The position numbers and the translations under genes were made by a program. The notes below the pieces were generated by a model, which searched no databases, had not been told where the DNA came from, and saw nothing but the letters and a program-made list of their open reading frames with translations. 64,000 bases of DNA, taken from contig CAKQWJ010000006.1 of assembly GCA_934278925.1 (NCBI GenBank), positions 1 through 64,000 of the forward strand, written 5' to 3'. The first letter of the stretch is position 1. Each line of letters begins with the position of its first letter. The stretch is from an uncultured Clostridia bacterium (GTDB lineage Bacteria > Bacillota > Clostridia > Peptostreptococcales > Anaerovoracaceae). Shown piece by piece: positions 34,526 to 42,160 of this stretch.

Positions 34526-34616
34526 ATCGAACGACGGGGAGCCCAATCCGGGCTGAGAGTAAGGAACGACTTAGACCCTTGACCTGATTTGGGTAATGCC
34601 AACGGAGGGAAATGGA
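34526..34616 (+). ncRNA. TPP riboswitch (THI element)
   Basis: The conserved parts of the thiamine pyrophosphate aptamer are clear: GGGGAGCCC followed by GGGCTGAGAG, then GACCCTTGACCTGATTTGGG, and TAATGCCAACGGAGGGAA. It lies between a promoter and a terminator hairpin and precedes thiM, so TPP should stop transcription of the salvage operon. Confidence 0.96.
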
Positions 34617-34620
34617 TTTG

Positions 34621-34657
34621 AAAGGCTGCGTCAAATTATGGCGCAGCCTTTTGTGCT
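34621..34657 (+). terminator. Riboswitch-controlled terminator before thiM
   Basis: A 9-bp GC-rich stem (34622-34630 with 34642-34650) follows the aptamer by a few bases and is followed by TTGTGCTTT. Its place identifies it as the expression platform. Confidence 0.75.
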
Positions 34658-34691
34658 TTATTCGGTCGTTCATCATGAAAGGAGAAGTAAA

Positions 34692-35513
34692 ATGTTCGAG
34701 AATTGTTTTGATCGGCTCCGGCAGCGGAGCGCTCTGGTACACAATATCACCAATTACGTGACCGTCAACGATGTGGCCAACATCATTCTCGCCTGCGGCG
34801 CCAGCCCAATTATGGCGGACGAACCGGAAGAAGCGGCGGAAATCACCGCCATCTGCACGGGACTGAATATCAACATCGGCACACTGAATCAGCGAACCAT
34901 TTCGTCTATGTTTGCCGCCGGCAAACAGGCCAAAGCACTGAATCACCCGGTTCTTCTGGACCCGGTGGGCGCCGGCGCCAGCACGCTGCGCACGGATACC
35001 GCACGCAGAATTGCAGATGAAATTCATCCGGATGTGATTCGCGGAAATATTTCGGAAATTAAAACCCTGGCACAGGGAAGCGGCACCACACAGGGCGTGG
35101 ATGCGGACGTAGCGGATGCTGTGACGGAAGATAACTTGGATGACAGCATCGCCTTTGTCAAATCCTTCGCCTCTTCCTGCGGAAGCATCGTCGCCGTCAC
35201 CGGTGCAATTGATCTTGTCAGCGACGGCGACCGCTGCTACGTGATTCGAAACGGCCGACCGGAAATGGGCCGGATTACGGGAACCGGCTGTCAATTATCC
35301 GGAATGATGACCGCATTTATTGCCGCAAATCCGGAGAACATGCTGGATGCCGCAGCGGCGGCGGTTTCGGCAATGGGCCTGGCAGGCGAAATCGGCTGGA
35401 GCCACATGCAGGCATCCGACGGAAATTCCACCTACCGCAATCGTATCATCGATGCCATCTACAATATGAACGGAACAGAACTGAAGAAAGGAGCACGTTA
35501 TGAACTTCGATAA
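34692..35513 (+). CDS. thiM: Hydroxyethylthiazole kinase
   Basis: Phosphorylates 4-methyl-5-(2-hydroxyethyl)thiazole for thiamine salvage. The 273-residue ribokinase-like protein shows the family opening VHNITNYV (16-23), the MADEPEE segment, LLDPVGAGAS with the phosphate site, RGNISEI, and the GTGCQLSG anion hole that contains the active-site cysteine. AAAGGAG precedes the ATG at 34692; upstream in-frame codons fall in the riboswitch. It overlaps thiE by 14 bases. Confidence 0.96.
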   Translation: MFENCFDRLRQRSALVHNITNYVTVNDVANIILACGASPIMADEPEEAAEITAICTGLNINIGTLNQRTISSMFAAGKQAKALNHPVLLDPVGAGASTLRTDTARRIADEIHPDVIRGNISEIKTLAQGSGTTQGVDADVADAVTEDNLDDSIAFVKSFASSCGSIVAVTGAIDLVSDGDRCYVIRNGRPEMGRITGTGCQLSGMMTAFIAANPENMLDAAAAAVSAMGLAGEIGWSHMQASDGNSTYRNRIIDAIYNMNGTELKKGARYELR

Positions 35514-36189
35514 CCTTACACCCCCTCGCAAGGGTATCCATCGGGATAACCTTCGCCGGGAGGATTTTCTCGTCTACGGTGTCACCGACCGCCACTGGCT
35601 TCAGGAGGGTGAGCGTCTGCCGGATGTGGTTCGAAAAGCCCTGGACGGCGGCGCAACCTTCATTCAACTCCGGGAAAAGCAGCTGGACGAAGCTGATTTT
35701 ATGGCCGAAGCATTGGAAATTCAGAAGCTCTGCCGGGAATACGATGTCCCGTTTGTCATCAACGACAACGTAAAAATCGCAGCGGAAATCGGTGCGGACG
35801 GTGTACACGTGGGGCAATCGGATATGGAGGCCGGCAACGTCCGGGAGATCCTGGGCGATAAGCGGATTATCGGCGTTTCCGCCGGAACCGTGGAAGAGGC
35901 CAAACAGGCCGAAGCTCGGGGAGCGGACTATCTGGGCGTAGGGGCGATTTTCCCGACGGATTCGAAGGACGACGCCCGTGCCCTCACCATGGATACCCTA
36001 AAAGCAATTACCGCTGCAGTGAGCATTCCGGTGGTTGCCATCGGCGGAATCACGGAGGAGAATACGCTGGATCTTGCCGGAACGGGAATTGACGGCGTTG
36101 CGGTAATCAGTGCGATTTTCGGGCAGAAGGATATTGAAACCGCCGCCCGCAGACTGCTCACCGTGACCAAGCATGTTGTAAACAAATAA
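35500..36189 (+). CDS. thiE: Thiamine-phosphate synthase
   Basis: Joins HMP pyrophosphate and thiazole phosphate to thiamine phosphate. The 229-residue TIM-barrel protein has VYGVTDR (25-31), the QLREK pyrophosphate segment, FVINDNV, DGVHVGQSD with a magnesium aspartate, GVGAIFPTDSK and AIGGITEEN. The N-terminus is some 20 residues longer than usual. AAAGGAG lies inside the end of thiM, so the two are coupled. It receives substrates from ThiD and ThiM of the same operon. Confidence 0.95.
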   Translation: MNFDNLTPPRKGIHRDNLRREDFLVYGVTDRHWLQEGERLPDVVRKALDGGATFIQLREKQLDEADFMAEALEIQKLCREYDVPFVINDNVKIAAEIGADGVHVGQSDMEAGNVREILGDKRIIGVSAGTVEEAKQAEARGADYLGVGAIFPTDSKDDARALTMDTLKAITAAVSIPVVAIGGITEENTLDLAGTGIDGVAVISAIFGQKDIETAARRLLTVTKHVVNK

Positions 36190-36207
36190 TTATTGAAGGA
36201 GACACTG

Positions 36208-37005
36208 ATGCAAAAGAAAACAGCATTGACGATTGCCGGAAGCGATTCCGGCGGCGGTGCCGGAATTCAGGCCGACATCAAGACTATGACCGTAAACGGC
36301 GTTTTCGCCATGAGCGCCATCACCGCATTGACCGCGCAGAACACCACCGGCGTAACGGATATTCTCAATTCCACACCGGAATTTCTGGCACACCAGCTGG
36401 ATGCAGTATTCACCGATATCTACCCGGATGCGGTGAAAATCGGCATGGTTTCCTCTGCGGAGCTGATTCAGGTTATTGCCGACAAGCTTACGGAATACGA
36501 TGCTAAGAACATCGTGGTGGATCCGGTAATGGTGGCCACCAGCGGTGCCCGTCTGATTTCCGATGATGCCATTGCCGTTCTTAAGGAAAAGCTGCTGCCT
36601 CTGGCACTCCTCAGCACACCGAATATACCGGAAGCCGAAGTGCTCAGCGGAATGGAAATTCATTCACCGGAGGATATGGAAAAGGCCGCCGGAAGAATTT
36701 ACGATGAGTTCGGCTGCGCTGTGCTTCTGAAAGGCGGCCACGACCTGAACGATGCCAACGACCTGCTGTGCACCGGCGACGGGCTGAGATGGTTCAAGGG
36801 AAAGCGCATCGACAATCCGAACACCCACGGAACCGGATGCACCCTTTCCAGCGCCATCGCCTCCAATCTGGCCAAAGGCATGCCTCTGGAAGATTCTGTA
36901 GATCAAGCGAAGCGCTACATTTCCGGCGCCCTGGCGGCCATGCTGGATCTGGGCAAGGGAAAAGGTCCGATGGATCATGCGTTTGCAGTGGAAGGAGAAT
37001 ATTAA
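36208..37005 (+). CDS. thiD: Hydroxymethylpyrimidine / phosphomethylpyrimidine kinase
   Basis: Phosphorylates HMP and HMP phosphate to HMP pyrophosphate. The 265-residue ribokinase-fold enzyme begins TALTIAGSDSGGGAGIQADIK in two typical blocks (TIAGSDS, GGGAGIQADIK) and has VVDPVMVA, TPNIPEAE, LKGGHD and the GTGCTLSSAIA catalytic loop. The ATG at 36208 has GAAGGAG before it. It lies between thiE and the permease gene. Confidence 0.96.
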   Translation: MQKKTALTIAGSDSGGGAGIQADIKTMTVNGVFAMSAITALTAQNTTGVTDILNSTPEFLAHQLDAVFTDIYPDAVKIGMVSSAELIQVIADKLTEYDAKNIVVDPVMVATSGARLISDDAIAVLKEKLLPLALLSTPNIPEAEVLSGMEIHSPEDMEKAAGRIYDEFGCAVLLKGGHDLNDANDLLCTGDGLRWFKGKRIDNPNTHGTGCTLSSAIASNLAKGMPLEDSVDQAKRYISGALAAMLDLGKGKGPMDHAFAVEGEY

Positions 37006-37008
37006 TAT

Positions 37009-38175
37009 ATGGAGCATAAGACAAATCTATTGGAAAACGGCATGATCTGGTTCGGGGCCGGCGTTTCTATTGCGGAAATTCTCACGGGAACCTATTTCGC
37101 TTCTCTGGGACTTCGGAACGCCCTCCTCACCATACTCATCGGACACCTGATCGGCTGCACCCTTCTATTTTTCGCCGGATACATCGGCGGAAAAGCGAGA
37201 AAGAGCGCCATGGAGACCACCAAGATGAGTTTCGGACAGAAAGGCGGACTGTTCTTCGCCCTGATGAACGTGATTCAGCTGATCGGCTGGACGGCCATCA
37301 TGATCTACGACGGCGCGCTGTCCGCCAACGCCATCTGGAATACCGGCATCTGGCTATGGGCGCTGGTGATCGGCCTGCTGATTATCTTGTGGATTAAAAT
37401 CGGCATCACCAATCTGGGAAAAATCAACACGGTGACCATGACCGCGCTGTTCATCCTTACACTGGTTCTGTGCAAGGTGATTTTCTTCGGTAATGGCAGT
37501 GCCGCACCGATTTCCGAAGGGGGACTTACTTTCGGAGCCGCTGTGGAGATGGCGGTGGCCATGCCTCTATCCTGGATGCCGCTGATTAGCGATTACACCA
37601 AAGAAGCGGAGAAGCCTTTTGCGGCAACCCTCACCAGCTCCATCACCTACGGCATCATCAGCTGCTGGATGTACATCATCGGCATGGGTGCCGCGCTCTT
37701 TGCCGGTACCACGGACATCTCCCTGATCATGGTTCGTGCCGGACTGGGTCTGGCCGGCCTGCTGATTGTGGTTTTCTCCACCGTAACCACCACGTTCCTG
37801 GATGCCTATTCTGCGGGAATCTCTGCGGAATCCCTCACCTCTCGGATTTCCGGCAAAACCATGGGAATTGTTGTGGCTGTCATCGGAACCGTGGGTGCCA
37901 TGCTGTTCCCGATGGACGACATCACCAATTTCCTGTACTTCATCGGCTCCGTCTTCGCCCCGATGATTGCCATCATGATTGCGGATTTCCTGGTAAAAGC
38001 AGATGACAGCGGCCGAGACTTCCAGTGGGTCAACCTGCTGGTTTGGCTTCTTGGCTTCTGCCTCTACCGTTACCTCATGACGGTGGACTTCGTGCTGGGC
38101 AACACCTTCCCAGACATCCTCATCACCATGATTGTGGCGCTGATTGCCCAGAAGCTGCTTCCGCAGGAGCGGTAA
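37009..38175 (+). CDS. cytX: CytX-like hydroxymethylpyrimidine permease
   Basis: A 388-residue NCS1/cytosine permease-family transporter with about eleven or twelve hydrophobic helices. The start NGMIWFGAGVSIAEILTGTY and the internal SWMPLISDYTKEAEKP are typical of CytX, the member linked to TPP riboswitches and predicted to import HMP. Its place as the last gene of thiM-thiE-thiD supports that substrate. GGAAGGAG precedes the ATG. A strong terminator closes the operon. Confidence 0.9.
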   Translation: MEHKTNLLENGMIWFGAGVSIAEILTGTYFASLGLRNALLTILIGHLIGCTLLFFAGYIGGKARKSAMETTKMSFGQKGGLFFALMNVIQLIGWTAIMIYDGALSANAIWNTGIWLWALVIGLLIILWIKIGITNLGKINTVTMTALFILTLVLCKVIFFGNGSAAPISEGGLTFGAAVEMAVAMPLSWMPLISDYTKEAEKPFAATLTSSITYGIISCWMYIIGMGAALFAGTTDISLIMVRAGLGLAGLLIVVFSTVTTTFLDAYSAGISAESLTSRISGKTMGIVVAVIGTVGAMLFPMDDITNFLYFIGSVFAPMIAIMIADFLVKADDSGRDFQWVNLLVWLLGFCLYRYLMTVDFVLGNTFPDILITMIVALIAQKLLPQER

Positions 38176-38198
38176 GCACAGGGTATTTGCGAATTATT

Positions 38199-38230
38199 GC
38201 GGGATAGTTTTAGGAGCTATCCCGCTTTTT
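38199..38230 (+). terminator. Intrinsic terminator after the thi operon
   Basis: A perfect 9-bp GC-rich stem (38199-38207 with 38217-38225) is followed by TTTTT. Confidence 0.9.
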
Positions 38231-38665
38231 AGTGGGAATGCTCCGGCGGCGGCCCGTATTAAAGTCTAATAATATTATCTAATATTCGTTCGAACAATCC
38301 CATAGGCATAGAAAATTGAAGGCGGTTCACGCTTTTTGTCAGAAAATGCGGACTTAGCGTGAACGCAATTTGCTGCTTTTGCAAAACTCTAATTCTGAAA
38401 CGACCAATTACAACTGGCGATTCACGCCAACATGAGGATTTCTTCCCAAAAGCGTGAACTTTTTTTAAAGGGTGGTTTGCACGAAGAGAATTACATGTCA
38501 AAACCGTGTATAACAAAAAGAATATTCACGCTGATTAGCAGAAATCGTAAAAATAGCGTGAAGTCGCCCTGAAAATCCAGGCATATTTTATTATATCCAC
38601 TTATAAAATTCTAATTATCAAATGGACACCTGTTGGAGATATGAGTACAACCCCATAGGAAAAAT
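38231..38665. other. Gene-free AT-rich stretch between two convergent terminators
   Basis: No frame here has a ribosome site or protein-like composition. It contains the three 38-bp inverted-repeat elements described separately and a GTTCGAAC palindrome (38288-38295). It is bounded by the terminators of the thi operon and of the hydrolase gene, so it is not an obvious promoter region. Confidence 0.7.
38326..38562. repeat. Three 38-bp elements, TTCACGC-N24-GCGTGAA
   Basis: Elements at 38326-38363, 38421-38458 and 38525-38562 each have 7-bp inverted ends TTCACGC and GCGTGAA exactly 24 bases apart. Read in one orientation (the middle one reversed), each has AGAAA at the same place, eight bases after the left arm. 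The elements start 95 and 104 bases apart. This is a genuine repeat family and not a CRISPR array. Function unknown: it may be a protein-binding or recombination site, an RNA hairpin, or a miniature interspersed element. Confidence 0.8.
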
Positions 38666-38700
38666 GGCTCTTCACTTTTGTACCATAAAAGTGAAGAACC
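38666..38700. terminator. Bidirectional terminator before the hydrolase gene end
   Basis: A 14-bp stem with one mismatch and a 7-base loop; T runs follow on both strands (ACTTTTTT on plus, ATTTTTCC on minus). Confidence 0.85.
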
Positions 38701-38706
38701 ACTTTT

Positions 38707-39639
38707 TTATCTGAAGATTTCTACCTGCCAGATGAACTCCTTGGGTTTTTCAACGTGAATCCCGTGCCCGCAGTCAAATCGAATCAACCGACAATCCGGC
38801 ACCGCCTCCAACACTCGGTGAAGATCCTCCTCTCCCAATGCTCCCAGCAGAATCCCATCCGAACTGACATCCGCTTTCGCCTTCATAAACATCGTTCTGC
38901 AATGAATATTTCGAAGCAATTCCTCATGGGGGATTCCTGCATGAAAGGAATCCGTATAGAATGCTTCGCCAAAGCGGGGATCGTACCGATTCATACCTTG
39001 AAAACCGGCCAATGCCGCCTTTGGCCAAAACGGAACCCGAAGATTCTCGTTCGGATTCTTTTGACGAAATTTTGCAGCCTTTTCAATCATTTTCTCCCGT
39101 ATCTTTCCCCTGGATTTCTCCGGGAAAAAGTTCCAAGCGTACTGACGTGAAAAATAGTACAGCACAAAATCCGACGTTTCCGGTTGCATCAAAAACTCAT
39201 GGCAGACGGTTGATAAATCCACGAAATTAAATGTACTTTTCCGTCGCTCTCCCTGAGATGAAAAAAAAGGCGGATCCTCCAGTATCAAATTCAAGCATAA
39301 ATCGCTGTGAGATGCCACGTATGCCGCAATCAAGCCACCGGAGGAATGCCCCAGCAGCGAAACCGGGTTTTCGATCTCATTTTGGATAAAATCAATTACG
39401 GCATTTCCAATGTCCACTACATTATATTTCGATGCATCATGCAGACTGCCGCCATGTCCGTAACAATCAACGGCATACACGTGATATTTCTTTGCCAGTT
39501 TTGGCATGACCTTAAAAAAGCTCTCCGAATCCACACCTTGCGCATGAATCAGCACCAAGGGCGGATTATCACTGCAAATTTCATAATATTTTAAATATAT
39601 ATCATCCTTTCCGTAAACCGAGATTAAGATTTTTTCCAT
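38707..39639 (-). CDS. Alpha/beta hydrolase
   Basis: A 310-residue alpha/beta-hydrolase-fold enzyme. The nucleophile elbow is GHSSGG with S99, the oxyanion region is IHAQGVDSESF (31-41), and the catalytic histidine lies in FDCGHGIHVEKP near the C-terminus. The acid is expected in the last third (around KADVSSDG). Substrate unknown; ester, lactone or carbon-carbon hydrolysis are possible. The ATG at 39639 follows TAGGAGG. The gene has its own terminator and appears to stand alone. Confidence 0.9.
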   Translation of the reverse strand: MEKILISVYGKDDIYLKYYEICSDNPPLVLIHAQGVDSESFFKVMPKLAKKYHVYAVDCYGHGGSLHDASKYNVVDIGNAVIDFIQNEIENPVSLLGHSSGGLIAAYVASHSDLCLNLILEDPPFFSSQGERRKSTFNFVDLSTVCHEFLMQPETSDFVLYYFSRQYAWNFFPEKSRGKIREKMIEKAAKFRQKNPNENLRVPFWPKAALAGFQGMNRYDPRFGEAFYTDSFHAGIPHEELLRNIHCRTMFMKAKADVSSDGILLGALGEEDLHRVLEAVPDCRLIRFDCGHGIHVEKPKEFIWQVEIFR

Positions 39640-39660
39640 AACGATACCTCCTAAAATCAA

Positions 39661-39702
39661 AGACGCAGCATAATCCGCATTCTATCGGATTACGTTGCGT
39701 CT
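39661..39702 (-). terminator. Intrinsic terminator after cls
   Basis: A 17-bp stem with one mismatch (39661-39677 with 39686-39702), followed on the minus strand by TTTGATTTTA. Confidence 0.75.
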
Positions 39703-39714
39703 CAGTATCTATTT

Positions 39715-41295
39715 TTACAGTAACGAGGAGAACAACCGAAGAATGCTGTTCCAGCCTCGCTGAAGTAAATTCTGTGTTTTCTTGTACTTCTTCGTCACTT
39801 CCATGCACAGCGGGAAACAGTGTTCGAAATCCGCTTTCATGTCCTGCACCGCTTTGCAGTTGGTGAATAGGACGCCGTCTTCAAAGTGGTGGTAGAGGCT
39901 TCGGAAATCAAAGTTGATGGTTCCGCACAGCGCCACACGGTCATCCGCAATGAGCTGCTTGGCGTGACAGAAGCCCGGCGTGTACTCGAAGATTCGTACG
40001 CCGTCTCGAACCAGCCGCTGATAGTAGGAACGGGTCACCGTATAAATTGTCCGTTTATCCGGAATTCCCGGTGTGATAATCCGTACGTCTACTCCTCGCT
40101 CTGCCGCCAAGCCCATCGCCCGGTTCATTTCATCCGTAATAACCAGGTATGGCGTAATAATCCATACGTAGCGTTCTGCGGAAGAAATGGCATTGAGATA
40201 CACGTTCTCGCCCACGTGCTCTGAATCCAGCGGGGTATCGCCATAAGGCTGAACCAACGCCCCCTTCTCCTTCTGCGTATAATCCAGCTCCGGGAAGAAC
40301 GGTTCATAGTCTTCATCGTCCTTATCTTTCGAGCGGATGGCGTTCCACATCTCCAGAAACATCATGGTGAGATTTCGCACCGCATTTCCGGTGATTTTTA
40401 CGCCCGTGTCCTTCCAATAACCGTACGGATGGGTGATATTGAAATACTCGTTGGCCAGGTTGTAGCCGCCGGTAAATCCCACCTTTCCGTCCACCACCGT
40501 AATCTTCCGATGATCTCGGTTGTTGAGGAACACGTTCACCAAAGGGATGACCGGATTGAACACCCGGCACTGGACTCCGCGGGAACGCATCTCTCGAATA
40601 AAGTCCGTGTTGATGAACGCAATGCTGCCGATATCGTCGTAGAAAATTCGCACATCCAGCCCCTCGGCCGCCTTTTCCGTGAGAATCTCTTTGATTTCCG
40701 CAAAGGATTCGGCATTCTCAATGGCATGATACTCCATGAAGATGAATTTTTCCGCCTTTCGAAGCGCCTCTTTCTGCGCCTCCAAGGCATCCGCCGCACA
40801 GGAAAAGAACTCGATGTCACTGTCGTCATATACCGGAAACGGGGCGTGCCGGGCGATGTACCGAGACATGTTGGCCACAGTATAGTCCTTCTCTTCCATT
40901 TTCTTTATGACTTTGGGGTCCTGCCGAATGTACGGAAACAGGCGCGCGTCGATTTCGTCAAAACGCCGCCGCATTCGCCGAGGAGACCCGTTCAGGCCCA
41001 CAATCAGATAGATCATGGTTCCGGCAATGGGAAAGGTCAGCATCAGAATAAACCACGGCATCTTCATGGATGCCGTTTTGTTCATGCTAAACAGGGCAAT
41101 GCAAAGAAGCAATGCCGCCATACGGGCTACCTGATCCGCCCATTCATAATTTTTTTCAATTTGAACCAGTACCAGATACAAAAAATAGCATTGCATCAAA
41201 ATCGCCACGGCCACCATAAAAACGCGCATGATGCTGTTCTTGGTTGCCGACTTTTTCTCTTTTGTCGCCGGCTTAAAGGATGTGTAATTATTCAT
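39715..41295 (-). CDS. cls: Cardiolipin synthase
   Basis: A 526-residue membrane phospholipase-D-family enzyme that condenses two phosphatidylglycerols into cardiolipin. Two or three N-terminal helices (about 22-45, 57-70 and 80-100) are followed by two HKD motifs: H262-K264-D269 (HRKITVVDG) and H444-K446-D451 (HAKQLIADD). Length and layout fit ClsA. The ribosome site is weak (GAAG). It follows a 64-codon membrane protein gene and nrdG and may be read through from the nrd promoter. Confidence 0.95.
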   Translation of the reverse strand: MNNYTSFKPATKEKKSATKNSIMRVFMVAVAILMQCYFLYLVLVQIEKNYEWADQVARMAALLLCIALFSMNKTASMKMPWFILMLTFPIAGTMIYLIVGLNGSPRRMRRRFDEIDARLFPYIRQDPKVIKKMEEKDYTVANMSRYIARHAPFPVYDDSDIEFFSCAADALEAQKEALRKAEKFIFMEYHAIENAESFAEIKEILTEKAAEGLDVRIFYDDIGSIAFINTDFIREMRSRGVQCRVFNPVIPLVNVFLNNRDHRKITVVDGKVGFTGGYNLANEYFNITHPYGYWKDTGVKITGNAVRNLTMMFLEMWNAIRSKDKDDEDYEPFFPELDYTQKEKGALVQPYGDTPLDSEHVGENVYLNAISSAERYVWIITPYLVITDEMNRAMGLAAERGVDVRIITPGIPDKRTIYTVTRSYYQRLVRDGVRIFEYTPGFCHAKQLIADDRVALCGTINFDFRSLYHHFEDGVLFTNCKAVQDMKADFEHCFPLCMEVTKKYKKTQNLLQRGWNSILRLFSSLL

Positions 41296-41355
41296 TCTTC
41301 ATTTCTGTCCGTCTCGTGGCAAAGGGCTCCCCGACGTCCTTCTGCCAAATCAAAT

Positions 41356-41550
41356 TTATTCAGTGTCGTTTTCCTTCTCGTCTTCCGATAACGCCGAATC
41401 CTCTTCGGCCAGGAAGGCATCCCCCACTTTCTTCGCCGCAGCGATTAATGCAATGCCGCCGCCCAATCCAACGGCCAGCATTCCCAGAACTGCTTTACTC
41501 AGACTCTCTGCCCGCTTCTCACCCTGCGGTTTCGTGTTTTCCTTACTCAT
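41356..41550 (-). CDS. Small single-helix protein, unknown
   Basis: A 64-residue protein with a charged N-terminus (1-18), one glycine- and alanine-rich hydrophobic segment (19-40) and an acidic C-terminal tail (48-64, ending KENDTE). AAAGGAG precedes the ATG. It lies between nrdG (30 bases upstream) and cls (60 bases downstream). No family recognised. The clear ribosome site and amphiphilic layout make it a likely real membrane microprotein. Confidence 0.65.
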   Translation of the reverse strand: MSKENTKPQGEKRAESLSKAVLGMLAVGLGGGIALIAAAKKVGDAFLAEEDSALSEDEKENDTE

Positions 41551-41580
41551 AGAGATTCTCCTTTCACTGCCGCAAAAGTT

Positions 41581-42102
41581 CTATTCATTCCATAGTGTAA
41601 GCGTACCACATTCCCGTGTTAAGTTCAAATCAATCAAGCGCTGATTTTCGGAACCCCGGAAACGCAGGGAAATATTCTTTTTGTTTTTATCAAAACGTCC
41701 GTCCACCAATACATCAATCATCGACAGCATTTCCTCGGTGGCTTCGCAGTGACAATGAGTGCCTTCCGTTTCCAGCATCTCCAGGGTGAATCCGGTGAAG
41801 CACCAGATGCTCTTCTCCGGATATTTCCGGCGCACCTTGCGGAGAAAGTCCACCAGCACCCGCTGATTCTCCGGCTCGAAGGGTTCTCCCCCCAGTACCG
41901 TCAGGCCACAGATGTAATCCGGCGCCAGCATTTCCAGAATCCGTTCTTCCGTCTCCTCCGTAAAATCATTTCCGTAGTTAAAGTCCCAGGTTTCCGGTTG
42001 AAAGCAGCCTTCACAGTGATTCGTGCATCCGGAAACGAACAGGGACACCCGTACGCCGACACCGTTTGCAATATCACAATTTTTTATTTCGCCATAATGC
42101 AT
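41581..42102 (-). CDS. nrdG: Anaerobic ribonucleotide reductase activating protein
   Basis: A 173-residue radical-SAM enzyme that creates the glycyl radical on NrdD. The cluster motif CxxxCxxC is C26, C30 and C33 (SGCTNHCEGCFQ), and the SAM-contact GGEPF lies near 70. GGAGG lies shortly before the ATG. It starts 58 bases after nrdD, with a small hairpin in the gap, and is transcribed with it. Confidence 0.96.
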   Translation of the reverse strand: MHYGEIKNCDIANGVGVRVSLFVSGCTNHCEGCFQPETWDFNYGNDFTEETEERILEMLAPDYICGLTVLGGEPFEPENQRVLVDFLRKVRRKYPEKSIWCFTGFTLEMLETEGTHCHCEATEEMLSMIDVLVDGRFDKNKKNISLRFRGSENQRLIDLNLTRECGTLTLWNE

Positions 42103-42160
42103 TTTTTCCTCCTAGCAAAATCGGCCGCTCCTAAGAGTGGCCAATTTCTTTTTATCATCA

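Noticed and set aside
38259..38516. An 85-codon minus-strand frame in the same gap
   Set aside because: No ribosome site, and the frame is made largely of the repeat arms and spacers.
38326..38562. CRISPR array as explanation for the repeats
   Set aside because: The repeated parts are 7-base inverted arms with similar cores, the units lie about 100 bases apart, and no cas gene is near.
38432..38569. A plus-strand ORF of about 45 codons through the repeat region
   Set aside because: No ribosome site before the ATG, and it crosses two of the inverted-repeat elements; composition looks non-coding.
42121..42146. Hairpin between nrdD and nrdG as a terminator
   Set aside because: On the minus strand no T run follows, so it would at most slow or process the nrdDG transcript.
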